From assembly GCF_014203715.1 (NCBI RefSeq), contig NZ_JACHJP010000013.1, forward strand, positions 62,001 to 126,000: a stretch of DNA of 64,000 nucleotides, written 5' to 3'. The position numbers and the translations under genes were made by a program. Numbering within the stretch: position 1 is the stretch's first letter; each line of letters begins with the position of its first letter. The stretch is from Streptosporangium saharense (GTDB lineage Bacteria > Actinomycetota > Actinomycetes > Streptosporangiales > Streptosporangiaceae). The notes under the pieces were generated by a model. It was not told where the DNA came from, did no database searches, and saw nothing but the letters and a program-made list of their open reading frames with translations. Below, piece by piece: positions 1-9,777 of the stretch.

Positions 1-1
1 G

Positions 2-514
2 GGGCTGCTGCCGTTCAGCGGTGAGGTGGTCGCCACCGAGCGGCCGACCCAGGTCAACATCGACTACCGGCCCGCCGAGTGGCGCCTGGCCGGGCGGATC
101 GTCTCGGCCTTCCAGTCGTTCCCGGTCTCCGACGTGATGACCGTGCGCAGGGAGAACGGCTACGTGGTCGTCGGCTACGTCGGCACGCCGTACCGGCTGC
201 CCGCGAGCAGTCTTGAGGTCACCGCGCTGCTGCGGGACAGGGACGGCAAGCTGCTCGGTGGCGGGAGCGCGTTCGTGGACGACGTCCGCTCGGAAAGCAC
301 GCGGCGCTTCGTCATGCACATCGAGAGCGTGCAGGACACCAGCAAGATCGCGAAGGCCGAGGTCCAGGCGCACACCTGGGGGTCGAGCAGCCGTCCCTAC
401 GAGCAGCTCGCGCTGGGCGGCAGCGTGCCGATGCACACGGTCAAGCCGACGACCGCCGCGTTCGCCAGGGACCGGGGAAGGCAGGGAATGGCCGCGGGGG
501 ACGCCAGGCCCTGA
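2..514 (+). CDS. Conserved hypothetical protein, C-terminal part only
   Basis: The reading frame is already open at the first base of the window, so the true start lies upstream; the first in-frame GTG is at 26. About 170 residues are visible. They form an acidic/basic mixed beta-rich segment with no membrane helix (…VVVGYVGTPYRLPASSLEVTALLRDRDGKLLGG…), resembling the extracytoplasmic part of actinobacterial FxLYD-type or similar beta-sandwich proteins, but I do not recognise the family with confidence. It ends just before a strong hairpin at 552-580, so it is the last gene of its transcript. No function is assigned. Confidence 0.6.
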   Translation, partial: GLLPFSGEVVATERPTQVNIDYRPAEWRLAGRIVSAFQSFPVSDVMTVRRENGYVVVGYVGTPYRLPASSLEVTALLRDRDGKLLGGGSAFVDDVRSESTRRFVMHIESVQDTSKIAKAEVQAHTWGSSSRPYEQLALGGSVPMHTVKPTTAAFARDRGRQGMAAGDARP

Positions 515-898
515 CGCCGGACTTTCAGGCATTTTTCGTCATTTCAGTGAGGGCTCCGGGTCTTTCGCAGACCCGGAGCCGCTGCTTTCCACGGCGTTTT
601 TGTGCATGCCGTACGGCATGCTTTCCTGTGCTTTTCCGGGGTTGGGAAAAGGCGAGGGAAATTCAGCGGAATTTGAGGGTAATGAAGAGTGGCCCTGATC
701 TGAGGGGCCGCGGTCTGTTCCCGATGGTTTTCGTACGGCGTGCGCCTGAGAAGAAATCCCGCCGAACGGCACCGATCACGTTATGTGTGTTACATGTGTG
801 CGAAGAGTGACTATGGGGAATCTGGAGTCAAGCGAGCTGTCATGCAGTGACACATAGCGATATACGCCGATTCTTCGGCGTTATGGGAGAGGTGAAAT
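515..898 (+). other. Intergenic region of about 380 bases
   Basis: No supportable gene. Besides the terminator it carries an 18-bp perfect palindrome (GCATGCCGTACGGCATGC, 604-621) built on the CCGTACGG core that recurs through the window. A 7-bp stem (864-870 with 875-881, loop TTCT) stands directly before the ribosome site of the next gene (GGGAGAGGTG, 885-894). Upstream of NlpC/P60 genes actinomycetes often have a ydaO/c-di-AMP riboswitch, but I could not recognise its conserved core here. Confidence 0.5.
552..580 (+). terminator. Rho-independent-type hairpin after the first gene
   Basis: A perfect 12-bp stem (GGCTCCGGGTCT at 552-563, AGACCCGGAGCC at 569-580) encloses a 5-base loop, 38 bases after the stop at 514. 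There is no long T-run, which is normal for terminators of GC-rich actinomycetes. Confidence 0.8.
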
Positions 899-2047
899 AT
901 GCACTCCGTACGCGGAAGGCGTGGTCACGTCGTCGCGGTGGTCTCCGGACTGGCATGCTGCCTGGTCGTGGGCGTGGACGCCGGTTCTGGAGCCATGGCC
1001 CAGGCCCACACCGGCCCCACGGCCCACGAGGTCGCCGAGGCGCGGTCCAAGGCCGTCGAGCGAAGTAAACAGCTGGACGCCGCCACGACCCGGCTGGACG
1101 AGGCCAGGGAGCGCCTGGGGGAACTGGTCGCCCTCAAGCGCGCGAGCACTCCTCCCGGGGAGGCGGACGAACGGCCGGACACCCCCGCGAAACACGTCGA
1201 GGCAGGGACCGCGGAGAAGCCGGACCCCCAGAAGCCGGACGTGCTGAAGCCGGGGCCGAAGCCCGTGCGGGAGCCGAAGTCGGGGCACGAGTGGGCGAGG
1301 CCGGACCTTGAGGCGGACGAGGACGAGATCCTGGTCCAGGTGTGGAACGTCGGCCCCGACGGGCAGAGCAGGACGACCATCTCCGGCTTCGGCCCCGAGG
1401 TGACCGGACAGGCGGACGAGGTCCGGCAGATCGGCCGGGAACGCGCCCGGCTCAGGACGGAGACCCAGGAGGCCCTGACCACCGCCCAGCGCCTGGTCGC
1501 CGAGCGGGAGACGGCCAAACAGGAGAAGCAGGCCAGGCGGAAGCGCGAGACGGCCAGGAAGGGGCGGTCCAGGGCGCGTGTCACGGCCCAGTCCGCCAGG
1601 GTGGCCCGGGTGCGCGCCGTACCGGCCGCACAGACCACCCAGACCGCCCAGGCGGTGCAGAGCGCGGGGGCCACGGAGCAGACGCGCGGGAACATCGTCG
1701 CGGACTGGGCGCTGACCCAGATCGACAAGCCGTACGTGTGGGCGAGCGCGGGGCCGACCGGCTACGACTGCTCGGGACTGACCATGCAGGCCTGGTCGCG
1801 GGTCGGGGTCAAGATGGACCACTGGACGGGCACCCAGTGGACCGCGGGCAGGCACGTGCCGTACGACCGGCTGCAGCGCGGTGACCTGCTCTTCTTCGGC
1901 CGTCGCACCCGCAAGCCCGACGACATCCGGCACGTGGGCATCTACGTGGGCAACGGCATGATGGTGCACGCCCCGCAGACCGGGGACGTGGTCCGGGTCG
2001 CGCCGATGTGGCGCAAGGACCTCATCGGCGCGACCCGCCCCGCCTGA
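899..2047 (+). CDS. Secreted NlpC/P60 (C40) peptidoglycan endopeptidase
   Basis: This 382-aa protein has a signal peptide (residues 1-35, basic start then a hydrophobic run), a charged coiled-coil/linker region (about 40-265, rich in E, R, K and P), and a C-terminal NlpC/P60 domain. The expected catalytic residues are present: Cys291 in YDCSGL, His345 in HVGIYVG and a third polar residue, His357, in MVHAP. Enzymes of this family cleave the D-gamma-glutamyl-meso-diaminopimelate bond in wall peptides, outside the membrane; the coiled coil resembles that of RipA/CwlO-type hydrolases. ATG 899 is favoured by the ribosome site GGGAGAGGTG ending 5 bases before it. It converges with ppa, with only 23 bases between the stops. 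Confidence 0.9.
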   Translation: MHSVRGRRGHVVAVVSGLACCLVVGVDAGSGAMAQAHTGPTAHEVAEARSKAVERSKQLDAATTRLDEARERLGELVALKRASTPPGEADERPDTPAKHVEAGTAEKPDPQKPDVLKPGPKPVREPKSGHEWARPDLEADEDEILVQVWNVGPDGQSRTTISGFGPEVTGQADEVRQIGRERARLRTETQEALTTAQRLVAERETAKQEKQARRKRETARKGRSRARVTAQSARVARVRAVPAAQTTQTAQAVQSAGATEQTRGNIVADWALTQIDKPYVWASAGPTGYDCSGLTMQAWSRVGVKMDHWTGTQWTAGRHVPYDRLQRGDLLFFGRRTRKPDDIRHVGIYVGNGMMVHAPQTGDVVRVAPMWRKDLIGATRPA

Positions 2048-2070
2048 GGGCGTGAGCCCGCGGTGGCGGA

Positions 2071-2565
2071 TCAGTGCTGGGGGGGAGCCTCCTCGGCGCG
2101 CTTGATCGACCGGGCGATCTCCTCCTCGGCCTCGACGCGGCCGACCCAGTTGGCGCCCTCGACGGACTTGCCGGGCTCAAGGTCCTTGTAGACCTCGAAG
2201 AAGTGCTGGATCTCCAGACGGTCGAACTCGGGAACGTGGTGGATGTCGCGGATGTGCTCCATCCTCGGGTCCGTCGCGGGGACGCACAGCACCTTGTCGT
2301 CACCACCCTTCTCGTCCGTCATGCGGAACATCCCGACCGCGCGGCACTTGATCAGGCACCCCGGGAAGGTCGGCTCCTGAAGCAGCACCAGAGCGTCGAG
2401 GGGGTCTCCGTCCTCGCCGAGGGTGTCCTCGATGAAGCCGTAGTCGGCGGGGTACTGCGTGGAGGTGAAGAGCATCCGGTCAAGCCTGATCCGGCCGCTC
2501 TCGTGGTCCACCTCGTACTTGTTCCGTTGCCCCTTGGGAATCTCAACGAGAACGTCGAACTCCAC
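2071..2565 (-). CDS. ppa: Inorganic pyrophosphatase, family I
   Basis: The 164-aa protein hydrolyses cytoplasmic pyrophosphate to two phosphates and so pulls DNA, RNA and aminoacyl-tRNA synthesis forward. Length and motifs are standard for the bacterial soluble hexameric enzyme: the N-terminal [13 protein letters not shown] segment, [11 protein letters not shown], and the metal-binding DGDPLDALV signature. It is divergent from dacB (about 90 bases between the starts), the usual arrangement in actinomycetes. Nothing is unusual. Confidence 0.96.
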   Translation of the reverse strand: MEFDVLVEIPKGQRNKYEVDHESGRIRLDRMLFTSTQYPADYGFIEDTLGEDGDPLDALVLLQEPTFPGCLIKCRAVGMFRMTDEKGGDDKVLCVPATDPRMEHIRDIHHVPEFDRLEIQHFFEVYKDLEPGKSVEGANWVGRVEAEEEIARSIKRAEEAPPQH

Positions 2566-2654
2566 CGCGTGTTCCTCCGCTCAAGCCCCCGGGCACCCCC
2601 GGATGGGCGTTAATGTCTCGTAGGCGTATCGAATGATGAGAGGTCGGCGACATA

Positions 2655-4037
2655 ATGCGGCGCGAGCGGGGGGTGGCCTTGGTCACTCTCGTCTTGCTGC
2701 AACTGTTCGTCGTCGCGGCCGGCGCTCACCTGCTCACCAGCGACTCGCTGAGGAAGAAGGCGCCCGTATCGGTCGCTTCGGTCGAGCCGCCCCCACCCGT
2801 CCCGGTCATCACCGCGGGTCCGGTGCTGGCCGCGCGGGGGAACGGACCTCTCCCTGCCAAGGGTACTTTGGCGGGAAGGCTCACCGAGGCGCTGGGTGAC
2901 CCCGCGCTCGGCGACAGCGTCGGCGCCGCGGTCGTGGACGTGGAAACCGGCGCCCTGCTGTTCGGCAGCGGCGCCGAGACGGGCGTCACGCCCGCCTCGA
3001 CGACCAAGGTCGCCACCTCCGTCGCCGCGCTGGCCTCCCTGGGCCCCGACGCCACGATCGGCACCCGCGTGGTGCGTGGCCCGACGCCCAAGACGATCGT
3101 GCTGGTCGGCGGGGGCGACCCCACGCTGAGCTCAAGGAAGATCTCCGGCGTCTATCCCCAGCCCGCCTTGCTGGCCTCCCTGGCTCTCCGTACGGCCAGG
3201 GCCCTCAAGGCGGCCGGGATCACCGCGGTGACCGTCACCTACGACGACGGCCTCTACACGGGTCCGAGGACGGCCTCGACCTGGAAGCCCGGCTACGTGC
3301 CCGAGGGCAGCGTGGCGCCGGTGACGGCGCTGATGCTCGACGAGGGCAAGGTCTCACCGGGCAGTCACCAGCGGGTCCCCGACCCGTCCCGTACGGCTTA
3401 CGCCACGTTCGTCGCGTTCCTGGGGAAGTACGGCGTGAAGGCCGTCAAGTCCGCCTCGGCCAGGGTCAACGCGCCCAAGGAGGCCCAGGAGATCGCCAGG
3501 GTCGACTCCGCGCCGGTCTACGCCCTGGTCGAACGGGCCCTGACCCTCAGCGACAACGACCTCACCGAGGCTCTGGCCAGGCAGGTGGCCCTCAAGGAGG
3601 GCAAACCGGCCTCCTTCGAGGGCGCCGCGCAGGCCGTGCTCGGGGTGCTCGGCCGGATGAAGCTCGCCCAGGGGGTGCGGGTCTTCGACGGCTGCGGTCT
3701 GTCTCCGAAGAACCGCATCGCCCCGGCCGCCCTGGCCAGGCTCGTCGCCGCGGCCTCCGCCCCGGCCAACCCCCATCTGCACTCGGTCGTCAGCGGCATG
3801 CCCGTCGCCGGGTTCACCGGCACGCTGGGCCACCGCTTCGTCAAGAACCACACCGTCTACGGCCTCGTCCGTGCCAAGACCGGCACCCTCGACGGGGTCA
3901 ACGCGCTGGCCGGGACGACCGTGACACGCGGCGGGCGCCTGGTGACCTTCGCCTTCATGGCCGACAAGGTCCCACCGGGCTGGGGCAAGGCCGAGGCGGC
4001 CCTCGACAGGCTCGCCGCCATCGTCGCCGCGAGCTGA
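2655..4037 (+). CDS. dacB: D-alanyl-D-alanine carboxypeptidase/endopeptidase, PBP4 (DacB) family
   Basis: The 460-aa penicillin-binding protein trims or cleaves peptide bridges in peptidoglycan on the outer face of the membrane. One N-terminal hydrophobic segment (about 5-26, GVALVTLVLLQLFVVAAGAH) acts as a signal or anchor. All three active-site boxes are present: S115-TTK118 (SxxK), S299-D-N301 (SxN) and K408-T-G410. The long insertion between boxes 1 and 2 is typical of class C PBP4 proteins. ATG 2655 follows GAGAGGTCGGC. The dacB, metalloprotease, tilS, hpt order is a conserved actinobacterial arrangement. Confidence 0.93.
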   Translation: MRRERGVALVTLVLLQLFVVAAGAHLLTSDSLRKKAPVSVASVEPPPPVPVITAGPVLAARGNGPLPAKGTLAGRLTEALGDPALGDSVGAAVVDVETGALLFGSGAETGVTPASTTKVATSVAALASLGPDATIGTRVVRGPTPKTIVLVGGGDPTLSSRKISGVYPQPALLASLALRTARALKAAGITAVTVTYDDGLYTGPRTASTWKPGYVPEGSVAPVTALMLDEGKVSPGSHQRVPDPSRTAYATFVAFLGKYGVKAVKSASARVNAPKEAQEIARVDSAPVYALVERALTLSDNDLTEALARQVALKEGKPASFEGAAQAVLGVLGRMKLAQGVRVFDGCGLSPKNRIAPAALARLVAAASAPANPHLHSVVSGMPVAGFTGTLGHRFVKNHTVYGLVRAKTGTLDGVNALAGTTVTRGGRLVTFAFMADKVPPGWGKAEAALDRLAAIVAAS

Positions 4038-4088
4038 TTGACGACACTGACCGCGCGGCCGGTACGGATACCACGTACGGTGGACGGT

Positions 4089-5225
4089 ATGCAGGTGATC
4101 GACTGGGACCTTGCCGTCGCGACCGGAACGCGCCTGGTGCGCCCCGGGCCGCAAGTGAGCCGAGAGGAGGCTCGCAGGGCGGTCGCCGACCTGCGGCAAC
4201 TCTCCCGAGTGGCCGAGGGACACGTTCGCGAGTTCACCCGGATCGACACCGAGACCGCGCCCGTGGCCGCGACCGTCGTCGACCGGCCCGGCTGGATCAA
4301 GGCCAACGTCGAGGGCTTCCGGGTGGTGCTCGAACCGCTGACCCAGCGGATGGCCGCCCGTAAGGAACAGACGCCCGCGATCGTGACCGCGGTCGGCTCC
4401 CGCATCACCGGGGTCGAGGTGGGCGCCGTGCTGGCCTTCCTCGCCTCGCGTGTCCTGGGGCAGTACGAGCTGTTCCTGCCCCCCGACCCCTCGGGCAGGC
4501 AGCCGGCGGGCAGGCTGACGCTGGTCGCGCCCAACATCGTCCACGCCGAGCAGGAGCTCGACGTCAACCCGCGTGACTTCCGCCTGTGGGTCTGCCTGCA
4601 CGAGGAGACCCACCGGGTGCAGTTCACCGGCGTGCCCTGGCTCAGGGAGTACGTCCGCTCCCAGATGACGGAGTTCCTGCTCGCCTCCGACATGGACCTG
4701 AGCACGCTCCTCGACCGGCTCCGCTCCGCGGCCGACGCGGTCGCCGACGCCGTCAGGGGCGGCGAGGGCAACCTGATCGACGCGATCCAGACGCCCGAGC
4801 AGAAGGAGATCCTCGACCGGCTCACCGCGGTGATGACCCTGGTCGAGGGGCACGGCGACTACGTGATGGACGCGGTCGGCCCCTCGGTCGTCCCGACCGT
4901 CGCCGACATCCGCGCCAAGTTCCAGCACCGCCGCGAGGGCGGCTCCCGACTCGACCGCACCGTCCGCAAGCTGCTCGGCGTCGACCTCAAGATGAAGCAG
5001 TACGCCGAGGGCTCGACCTTCGTCCGCACGGTCGTCGAGCAGGTCGGCATGGACGACTTCAACAAGGTCTGGACCTCCCCGGAGACGCTCCCGACCCAGG
5101 ACGAGATCAGCGACCCCGCGCGCTGGATCGCCAGGGTTGTCGGCTCCAAGGCCCTGCCCGGCGCCAACAGCACCGCTCCCGCCCCCGAGAAGCCCGAGGA
5201 GCCCGAGGAGGGCCCCGCGGCCTGA
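4089..5225 (+). CDS. Zinc-dependent metalloprotease, DUF2342 / F420-biosynthesis-associated family
   Basis: A predicted 378-aa cytoplasmic protein of the actinobacterial DUF2342 family, annotated as coenzyme F420 biosynthesis-associated because of phylogenetic co-occurrence; its substrate is not known. The zinc-site motif HEETH is at residues 171-175 (gluzincin-like HExxH), with a downstream Glu in the family fold. The frame is also open from a TTG at 4038, immediately after the dacB stop. ATG 4089 gives the usual N-terminus (MQVIDWDLAVATG…) and has GGTGGACGG upstream, so I prefer it. The last 20 residues are a Pro/Glu tail. It probably shares a transcript with dacB and tilS. Confidence 0.85.
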   Translation: MQVIDWDLAVATGTRLVRPGPQVSREEARRAVADLRQLSRVAEGHVREFTRIDTETAPVAATVVDRPGWIKANVEGFRVVLEPLTQRMAARKEQTPAIVTAVGSRITGVEVGAVLAFLASRVLGQYELFLPPDPSGRQPAGRLTLVAPNIVHAEQELDVNPRDFRLWVCLHEETHRVQFTGVPWLREYVRSQMTEFLLASDMDLSTLLDRLRSAADAVADAVRGGEGNLIDAIQTPEQKEILDRLTAVMTLVEGHGDYVMDAVGPSVVPTVADIRAKFQHRREGGSRLDRTVRKLLGVDLKMKQYAEGSTFVRTVVEQVGMDDFNKVWTSPETLPTQDEISDPARWIARVVGSKALPGANSTAPAPEKPEEPEEGPAA

Positions 5226-5276
5226 CGTGGTTGTTGAGGGGTCGCTTAGGGCCCCCGAGGCCCGCGATGGCGGACA

Positions 5277-6311
5277 ATGGCGGTCATGGGTCCGCCTCCC
5301 GCCGTCGCCGACGTCCGCCGTGCCGTACGGCTCGCGCTGGACGGCATGGCACCCGGCTCCCTCGTGCTGGTCGCCTGCAGCGGCGGCGCCGACTCGCTGG
5401 CGCTGGCCGCGGCGACCGGCTTCGTCGCGTCCCGCGCGGGGCTGCGCGCCGGACTGCTCACCGTCGATCACGACCTGCAGCCCGGCTCCGGTGACCGCGC
5501 CGCCGACCTCGTACGGCTCGCGCCCTCCCTTGGCCTGGACCCCGCGGAGGCGGTGCGCGTCCACGTCGGGACGGAGGGGGGACCCGAGGCGGCGGCCAGG
5601 CAGGCGAGATACGCCGCGCTGTCCGAGGCCGCGGAACGCCTCGGGGCAGCGGCCGTACTGCTTGGGCACACCAGGGACGACCAGGCGGAGACCGTTCTGC
5701 TCGGCTTGGCGAGGGGGAGCGGCACCCGCTCGCTGGCCGGGATGCCCGCGCGGGCCGGGCTGTACCTGAGGCCGCTGCTCGGGCTGGGTCGGCGGACGAC
5801 CGCGCGGGCCTGCGAGGGGATGGGGCTGAAGCCCTGGGACGACCCGCACAACCTCGATCCCCGCTACACCCGGGTCAGGGTCAGGACCCGGCTGCTGCCC
5901 GCCCTTGAGGACGAGCTGGGGCCCGGCGTCGCCGAGGCGCTCGCCAGGACGGCCGACCTGTGTCGGGACGACGCCGACGCCCTCGACGCGTGGGCGGGCC
6001 GGGCCTACTCCGCTGCGGCCGGGTTTGATTCAGCCCTTAGCGATATTGGCGGCGAACCGGGAGCCGTGGTGCTGGCCGTACGGGAACTGGAGGGGTTGCC
6101 TTCGGCGGTGCGGCGCAGGGTGCTGCGCAGGGCGGCGATCGAGGCCGGGGCGCCACCGGGGACGCTCGCCGCCTCCCACGTCCTCCAGGTCGACCGGCTG
6201 ATCACCGCGTGGCGGGGGCAGCGCCGCGTGGAGGTCCCCGGGGGGATTGGGGTGGTGCGCCGGTATGGCACCCTGGTGTTCGCCAGACACCCAGCAAGCC
6301 CCATCTCGTAA
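5277..6311 (+). CDS. tilS: tRNA(Ile)-lysidine synthase
   Basis: The 344-aa N-type ATP pyrophosphatase attaches lysine to C34 of the CAU-anticodon isoleucine tRNA so that it reads AUA. The PP-loop is clear near residue 37 ([11 protein letters not shown]), followed by the [10 protein letters not shown] segment and the [19 protein letters not shown] motif typical of TilS. The start may be ATG 5277 or ATG 5286, both in frame. The gene lies directly upstream of hpt, as in most actinobacteria. Confidence 0.93.
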   Translation: MAVMGPPPAVADVRRAVRLALDGMAPGSLVLVACSGGADSLALAAATGFVASRAGLRAGLLTVDHDLQPGSGDRAADLVRLAPSLGLDPAEAVRVHVGTEGGPEAAARQARYAALSEAAERLGAAAVLLGHTRDDQAETVLLGLARGSGTRSLAGMPARAGLYLRPLLGLGRRTTARACEGMGLKPWDDPHNLDPRYTRVRVRTRLLPALEDELGPGVAEALARTADLCRDDADALDAWAGRAYSAAAGFDSALSDIGGEPGAVVLAVRELEGLPSAVRRRVLRRAAIEAGAPPGTLAASHVLQVDRLITAWRGQRRVEVPGGIGVVRRYGTLVFARHPASPIS

Positions 6312-6324
6312 GGAAAAATCCCAG

Positions 6325-6882
6325 GTGGACGCAGCCGACATGGGCAAGGACCTCGAAAGGGTCCTCATCACCGAAGAAGAGCTCCAAGCCAAGATCAAGG
6401 AGCTGGCGGGCCGCATCGACGAGGACTACGCGGGAGGGGAACTGCTGATCGTGGGCGTGCTCAAGGGCGCGGTCATGGTCATGGCCGACCTGGCGAGAGC
6501 GCTGCACCTGCCGGTCCAGATGGACTGGATGGCCGTTTCCTCCTACGGCGCGGGCACCAAGACCTCGGGCGTCGTGCGGGTGCTCAAGGACCTGGACACC
6601 GACATCGCCGGACGGCACGTGCTCGTCGTCGAGGACATCATCGACTCCGGCCTGACCCTTTCGTGGCTCGTGCACAACCTGAAGTCCCGCAACCCCGCCT
6701 CGGTGGAGATCTGCGCGGCTCTGCGCAAGCCGGACGCGGTCAAGGTGGCGCTCGACGTGAAATACATCGGATTCGACATTCCGAACGAGTTCGTGATCGG
6801 TTACGGCCTCGACTACGCAGAGCGATACCGCAATCTTCCCTTCATTGGGACCCTCGCCCCCCATGTGTATGGGGCCAGCTGA
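6325..6882 (+). CDS. hpt: Hypoxanthine phosphoribosyltransferase
   Basis: The 185-aa enzyme makes IMP (and GMP) from hypoxanthine (guanine) and PRPP in purine salvage. The PRPP-binding loop VLVVEDIIDSGLTLSWL and the flexible-loop region SSYGAGTKTSG are intact. The frame extends upstream into tilS, but GTG 6325 has AAGGA (6310-6314) at a suitable distance and gives the normal N-terminus; ATG 6340 is an alternative. Only 13 bases separate it from tilS, so the two are probably co-transcribed. Confidence 0.93.
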   Translation: MDAADMGKDLERVLITEEELQAKIKELAGRIDEDYAGGELLIVGVLKGAVMVMADLARALHLPVQMDWMAVSSYGAGTKTSGVVRVLKDLDTDIAGRHVLVVEDIIDSGLTLSWLVHNLKSRNPASVEICAALRKPDAVKVALDVKYIGFDIPNEFVIGYGLDYAERYRNLPFIGTLAPHVYGAS

Positions 6883-7029
6883 AAAAGTACGCCCTGGGCG
6901 AAGTCTGCCCCCCACGCGTGCGACATTCGCCATAGGGGAGGGGAACACACGCCTACCTGACGTACGTTGGTAGGGCAAAGCCGGTGCTGTCCGGACGGTT
7001 ACTCTGTGCGGCACACCGGTGTACCTTCG

Positions 7030-7116
7030 GACGATCGAGGAGGCGGCTTCGCCCGCCATCTCTTGATCGTCAGTTGGAGCGGTTAGGGAGACCGCGAGCC
7101 CCGGGCCTGCCCGGGG
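7030..7116 (+). promoter_or_regulatory. Structured leader upstream of ftsH
   Basis: The 284-base gap between hpt and ftsH contains two hairpins. The first has outer arms GACGATC (7030-7036) and GATCGTC (7065-7071) enclosing a further GGCGG/CCGCC helix. The second is a GC-only stem CCCCGGG/CCCGGGG within 7099-7116. No gene fits the gap. Whether this is an attenuator, a terminator of hpt or an RNA control element of ftsH cannot be decided from sequence alone. Confidence 0.5.
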
Positions 7117-7166
7117 TTGCCAGGCCATGGTCAGGAAGGGACGGGCCCGCCGGGGTTCCGCATCGG

Positions 7167-9137
7167 ATGGATCTCAAGCGATTTACACGTGGGCCACTGC
7201 TGTGGATCCTGGGCATCGTCGTGCTGCTCCTGCTCGTCACCACTATGTGGAGCAGTGACGGCAGCATCGAGAAGGCCGACACCTCGCAGGTCATCAGCTG
7301 GATCAACGAGGGCAAGGTCTCCAACGCGAAGGTCATCGACAAAGAGCAGCGCATCGAGGTCACCCTGACCGACAAGAAGCGCTACTACTCCTCGTGGGTG
7401 ACCGGCCAGGGCGTCCAGCTCGTGGACCAGCTCGAAACCGCCCAGAACGCCAAGAAGCTGCCCGGTGGTTACACCGTCGACGTGCCGAGGGACAACTTCC
7501 TTCTCGGCCTTCTGATGAGCTTCCTGCCGATCGTCTTCGTCGTGCTGTTCTTCCTGTTCATCATGAACCAGATGCAGGGCGGCGGCTCCCGGGTGATGAA
7601 CTTCGGCAAGTCGAAGGCCAAGCTCATCACCAAGGACACCCCCAAGACCACCTTCGCCGACGTCGCGGGCGCCGACGAGGCCATCGAGGAGCTCCAGGAG
7701 ATCAAGGAGTTCCTCCAGGCCCCGGCCAAGTTCCAGGCCATCGGTGCCAAGATCCCCAAGGGCGTTCTGCTTTACGGCCCGCCCGGAACCGGTAAGACCT
7801 TGCTCGCCAGGGCGGTCGCCGGTGAGGCGGGGGTCCCGTTCTACTCGATCTCCGGTTCCGACTTCGTCGAGATGTTCGTCGGTGTCGGCGCCTCCCGGGT
7901 GCGCGACCTGTTCGAGCAGGCCAAGGCGAACGCCCCCGCGATCATCTTCATCGACGAGATCGACGCGGTCGGCCGTCACCGTGGCGCCGGTCTCGGCGGC
8001 GGTCACGACGAGCGCGAGCAGACGCTGAACCAGCTCCTCGTCGAGATGGACGGCTTCGACGTCAAGGGCGGCGTCATCCTGATCGCCGCGACCAACCGGC
8101 CCGACATCCTCGACCCCGCGCTGCTGCGCCCCGGTCGTTTCGACCGTCAGGTCACCGTCGACCGTCCCGACCTTGAGGGCCGCAAGGGCATCCTCAAGGT
8201 CCACGGCAGGGGCAAGCCGTTCGCCGAGGGCGTCGACCTCGACGTCATCGCCCGCAGGACGCCCGGCTTCACCGGTGCCGACCTGGCCAACGTGATCAAC
8301 GAGGCCGCGCTGCTCACCGCCCGCGCCGACCAGAAGCTGATCACGATGGACACCCTTGAGGAGTCCATCGACCGCGTGATGGCCGGTCCCGAGCGCAAGT
8401 CCCGCGTCATGTCGGACCAGGAGAAGAAGATCATCGCGTACCACGAGGGTGGACACGCCCTCGTCGCGCACGCGCTGCCCAACTCCGACCCGGTCCACAA
8501 GATCACGATCCTGTCCCGTGGACGCGCCCTCGGTTATACGATGACGCTGCCCATGGAGGACAAGTTCCTGGCGACCCGCTCGGAGATGATGGACCAGCTC
8601 GCGATGCTGCTCGGCGGCCGCACGGCGGAGGAGCTCGTCTTCCACGAGCCCACCACCGGTGCCTCCAACGACATCGAGAAGGCCACCTCCATCGCCCGCC
8701 GCATGGTCACCGAGTACGGCATGAGCGAGCAGCTCGGCGCCCGCAAGTTCGGCACCGGCAACGCCGAGGTCTTCCTCGGCCGTGAGATGGGCCACGAGCG
8801 CGACTACTCCGAGAAGATCGCCTCCGCGATCGACGAGGAGGTCCGCCGCCTCATCGAGAGCGCGCACGACCAGGCGTGGGAGATCCTCGTCGAGTACCGC
8901 GACGTGCTCGACAACCTTGTGCTCGAACTCATGGAGAAGGAGACCCTCTCCCGCGAGCAGGTGCTGCAGATCTTCTCGCCCGTCGTGGTGAGGGAGAAGC
9001 GCCCCTCCTACTCCGGGTACGGCAAGCGCCTTCCGTCCAACCGGCCGCCCATCCTGACCCCGAAGGAGCAGTCCGGCAACGGCGCGCTCCCCGCGGGTGC
9101 CGGGCACACCGACTCCGTGCCCAGGGACGGGAACTGA
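7167..9137 (+). CDS. ftsH: ATP-dependent zinc metalloprotease FtsH
   Basis: The 656-aa hexameric membrane protease extracts and degrades misassembled membrane proteins and some regulators. Two transmembrane segments (about 10-27 and 111-131) flank an extracytoplasmic domain. They are followed by the AAA ATPase with Walker A GPPGTGKT (204-211), Walker B IIFIDEID (259-266) and a second region of homology ending in RPGRFDRQ, then the M41 protease domain with zinc ligands HEGGH (426-430). ATG 7167 gives the canonical MDLKRF… N-terminus; an in-frame extension upstream is non-coding leader. The C-terminal tail of about 40 residues is poorly conserved. It is followed 2 bases later by folE. Confidence 0.96.
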   Translation: MDLKRFTRGPLLWILGIVVLLLLVTTMWSSDGSIEKADTSQVISWINEGKVSNAKVIDKEQRIEVTLTDKKRYYSSWVTGQGVQLVDQLETAQNAKKLPGGYTVDVPRDNFLLGLLMSFLPIVFVVLFFLFIMNQMQGGGSRVMNFGKSKAKLITKDTPKTTFADVAGADEAIEELQEIKEFLQAPAKFQAIGAKIPKGVLLYGPPGTGKTLLARAVAGEAGVPFYSISGSDFVEMFVGVGASRVRDLFEQAKANAPAIIFIDEIDAVGRHRGAGLGGGHDEREQTLNQLLVEMDGFDVKGGVILIAATNRPDILDPALLRPGRFDRQVTVDRPDLEGRKGILKVHGRGKPFAEGVDLDVIARRTPGFTGADLANVINEAALLTARADQKLITMDTLEESIDRVMAGPERKSRVMSDQEKKIIAYHEGGHALVAHALPNSDPVHKITILSRGRALGYTMTLPMEDKFLATRSEMMDQLAMLLGGRTAEELVFHEPTTGASNDIEKATSIARRMVTEYGMSEQLGARKFGTGNAEVFLGREMGHERDYSEKIASAIDEEVRRLIESAHDQAWEILVEYRDVLDNLVLELMEKETLSREQVLQIFSPVVVREKRPSYSGYGKRLPSNRPPILTPKEQSGNGALPAGAGHTDSVPRDGN

Positions 9138-9139
9138 GT

Positions 9140-9721
9140 GTGAGCGTCAATCCCCTCAAGGTCGACTCCGAAAGGCTGGAGAAGGCCGTCCGCGAGATCC
9201 TCTTCGCTATCGGCGAGGACCCCGACCGTGACGGCCTCCAGGACACCCCGGCACGCGTCGCCCGAGCCTACGCCGAGCAGTTCGCCGGGCTCGGGCAGCG
9301 CCCCGAGGACGTCCTGACCACGGTCTTCGACGTCGACCACGACGAGATGGTGCTCGTCAGGGACATCGAGGTCTACTCGACCTGCGAGCACCACCTGGTC
9401 CCGTTCCACGGCGTCGCCCACGTCGGCTACATCCCCAACGAGAAGGGGCAGGTCACCGGCCTGTCCAAGCTCGCCCGGCTCGTTGACGTCTACGCCAGGC
9501 GCCCCCAGGTGCAGGAGCGGATGACCTCCCAGATCGCCGACGCGCTCATGAGCGTGCTGGAGCCCAGGGGCGTCATCGTCGTCATCGAGTGCGAACACCT
9601 GTGCATGACCATGCGGGGCGTCCGCAAGCCGGGTGCGAAGACGATCACCTCGGCGGTCCGCGGCGACTTCCGCAACAGCGACAAGACCCGCGCCGAAGCG
9701 ATGTCCCTCATCCTGCGCTGA
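9140..9721 (+). CDS. folE: GTP cyclohydrolase I
   Basis: The 193-aa enzyme converts GTP to 7,8-dihydroneopterin triphosphate, the first step of folate synthesis. Zinc and active-site residues are visible in [12 protein letters not shown] and in [17 protein letters not shown]. The start is GTG 9140, whose bases nearly touch the ftsH stop (TGA 9135-9137), so translation is probably coupled. In most actinomycetes folP, folB and folK follow directly. Here they are 32 kb away, starting at 42107, and folE instead ends in a strong terminator. Confidence 0.96.
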   Translation: MSVNPLKVDSERLEKAVREILFAIGEDPDRDGLQDTPARVARAYAEQFAGLGQRPEDVLTTVFDVDHDEMVLVRDIEVYSTCEHHLVPFHGVAHVGYIPNEKGQVTGLSKLARLVDVYARRPQVQERMTSQIADALMSVLEPRGVIVVIECEHLCMTMRGVRKPGAKTITSAVRGDFRNSDKTRAEAMSLILR

Positions 9722-9731
9722 CCCTGCTTCA

Positions 9732-9769
9732 CCGGAGCCCCCGCCTGCGTTCACCGGCGGGGGCTCCGG
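9732..9769. terminator. Bidirectional terminator between folE and the convergent methyltransferase
   Basis: A perfect 14-bp stem (CCGGAGCCCCCGCC at 9732-9745 and GGCGGGGGCTCCGG at 9756-9769) has a 10-base loop. It lies 10 bases after folE and 8 bases beyond the stop of the minus-strand gene, so it can serve both. Confidence 0.85.
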
Positions 9770-9777
9770 CGTTTCCG

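Noticed and set aside
700-898. c-di-AMP (ydaO) riboswitch before the NlpC/P60 gene
   Set aside because: Context suggested it, but the conserved core sequences could not be recognised; only a short 7-bp hairpin is present.
3354-5849. 831-codon minus-strand open frame
   Set aside because: It is antisense to dacB, the metalloprotease and tilS, all with clear motifs; its Arg/Gly/Asp-rich sequence is what high-GC antisense frames give.
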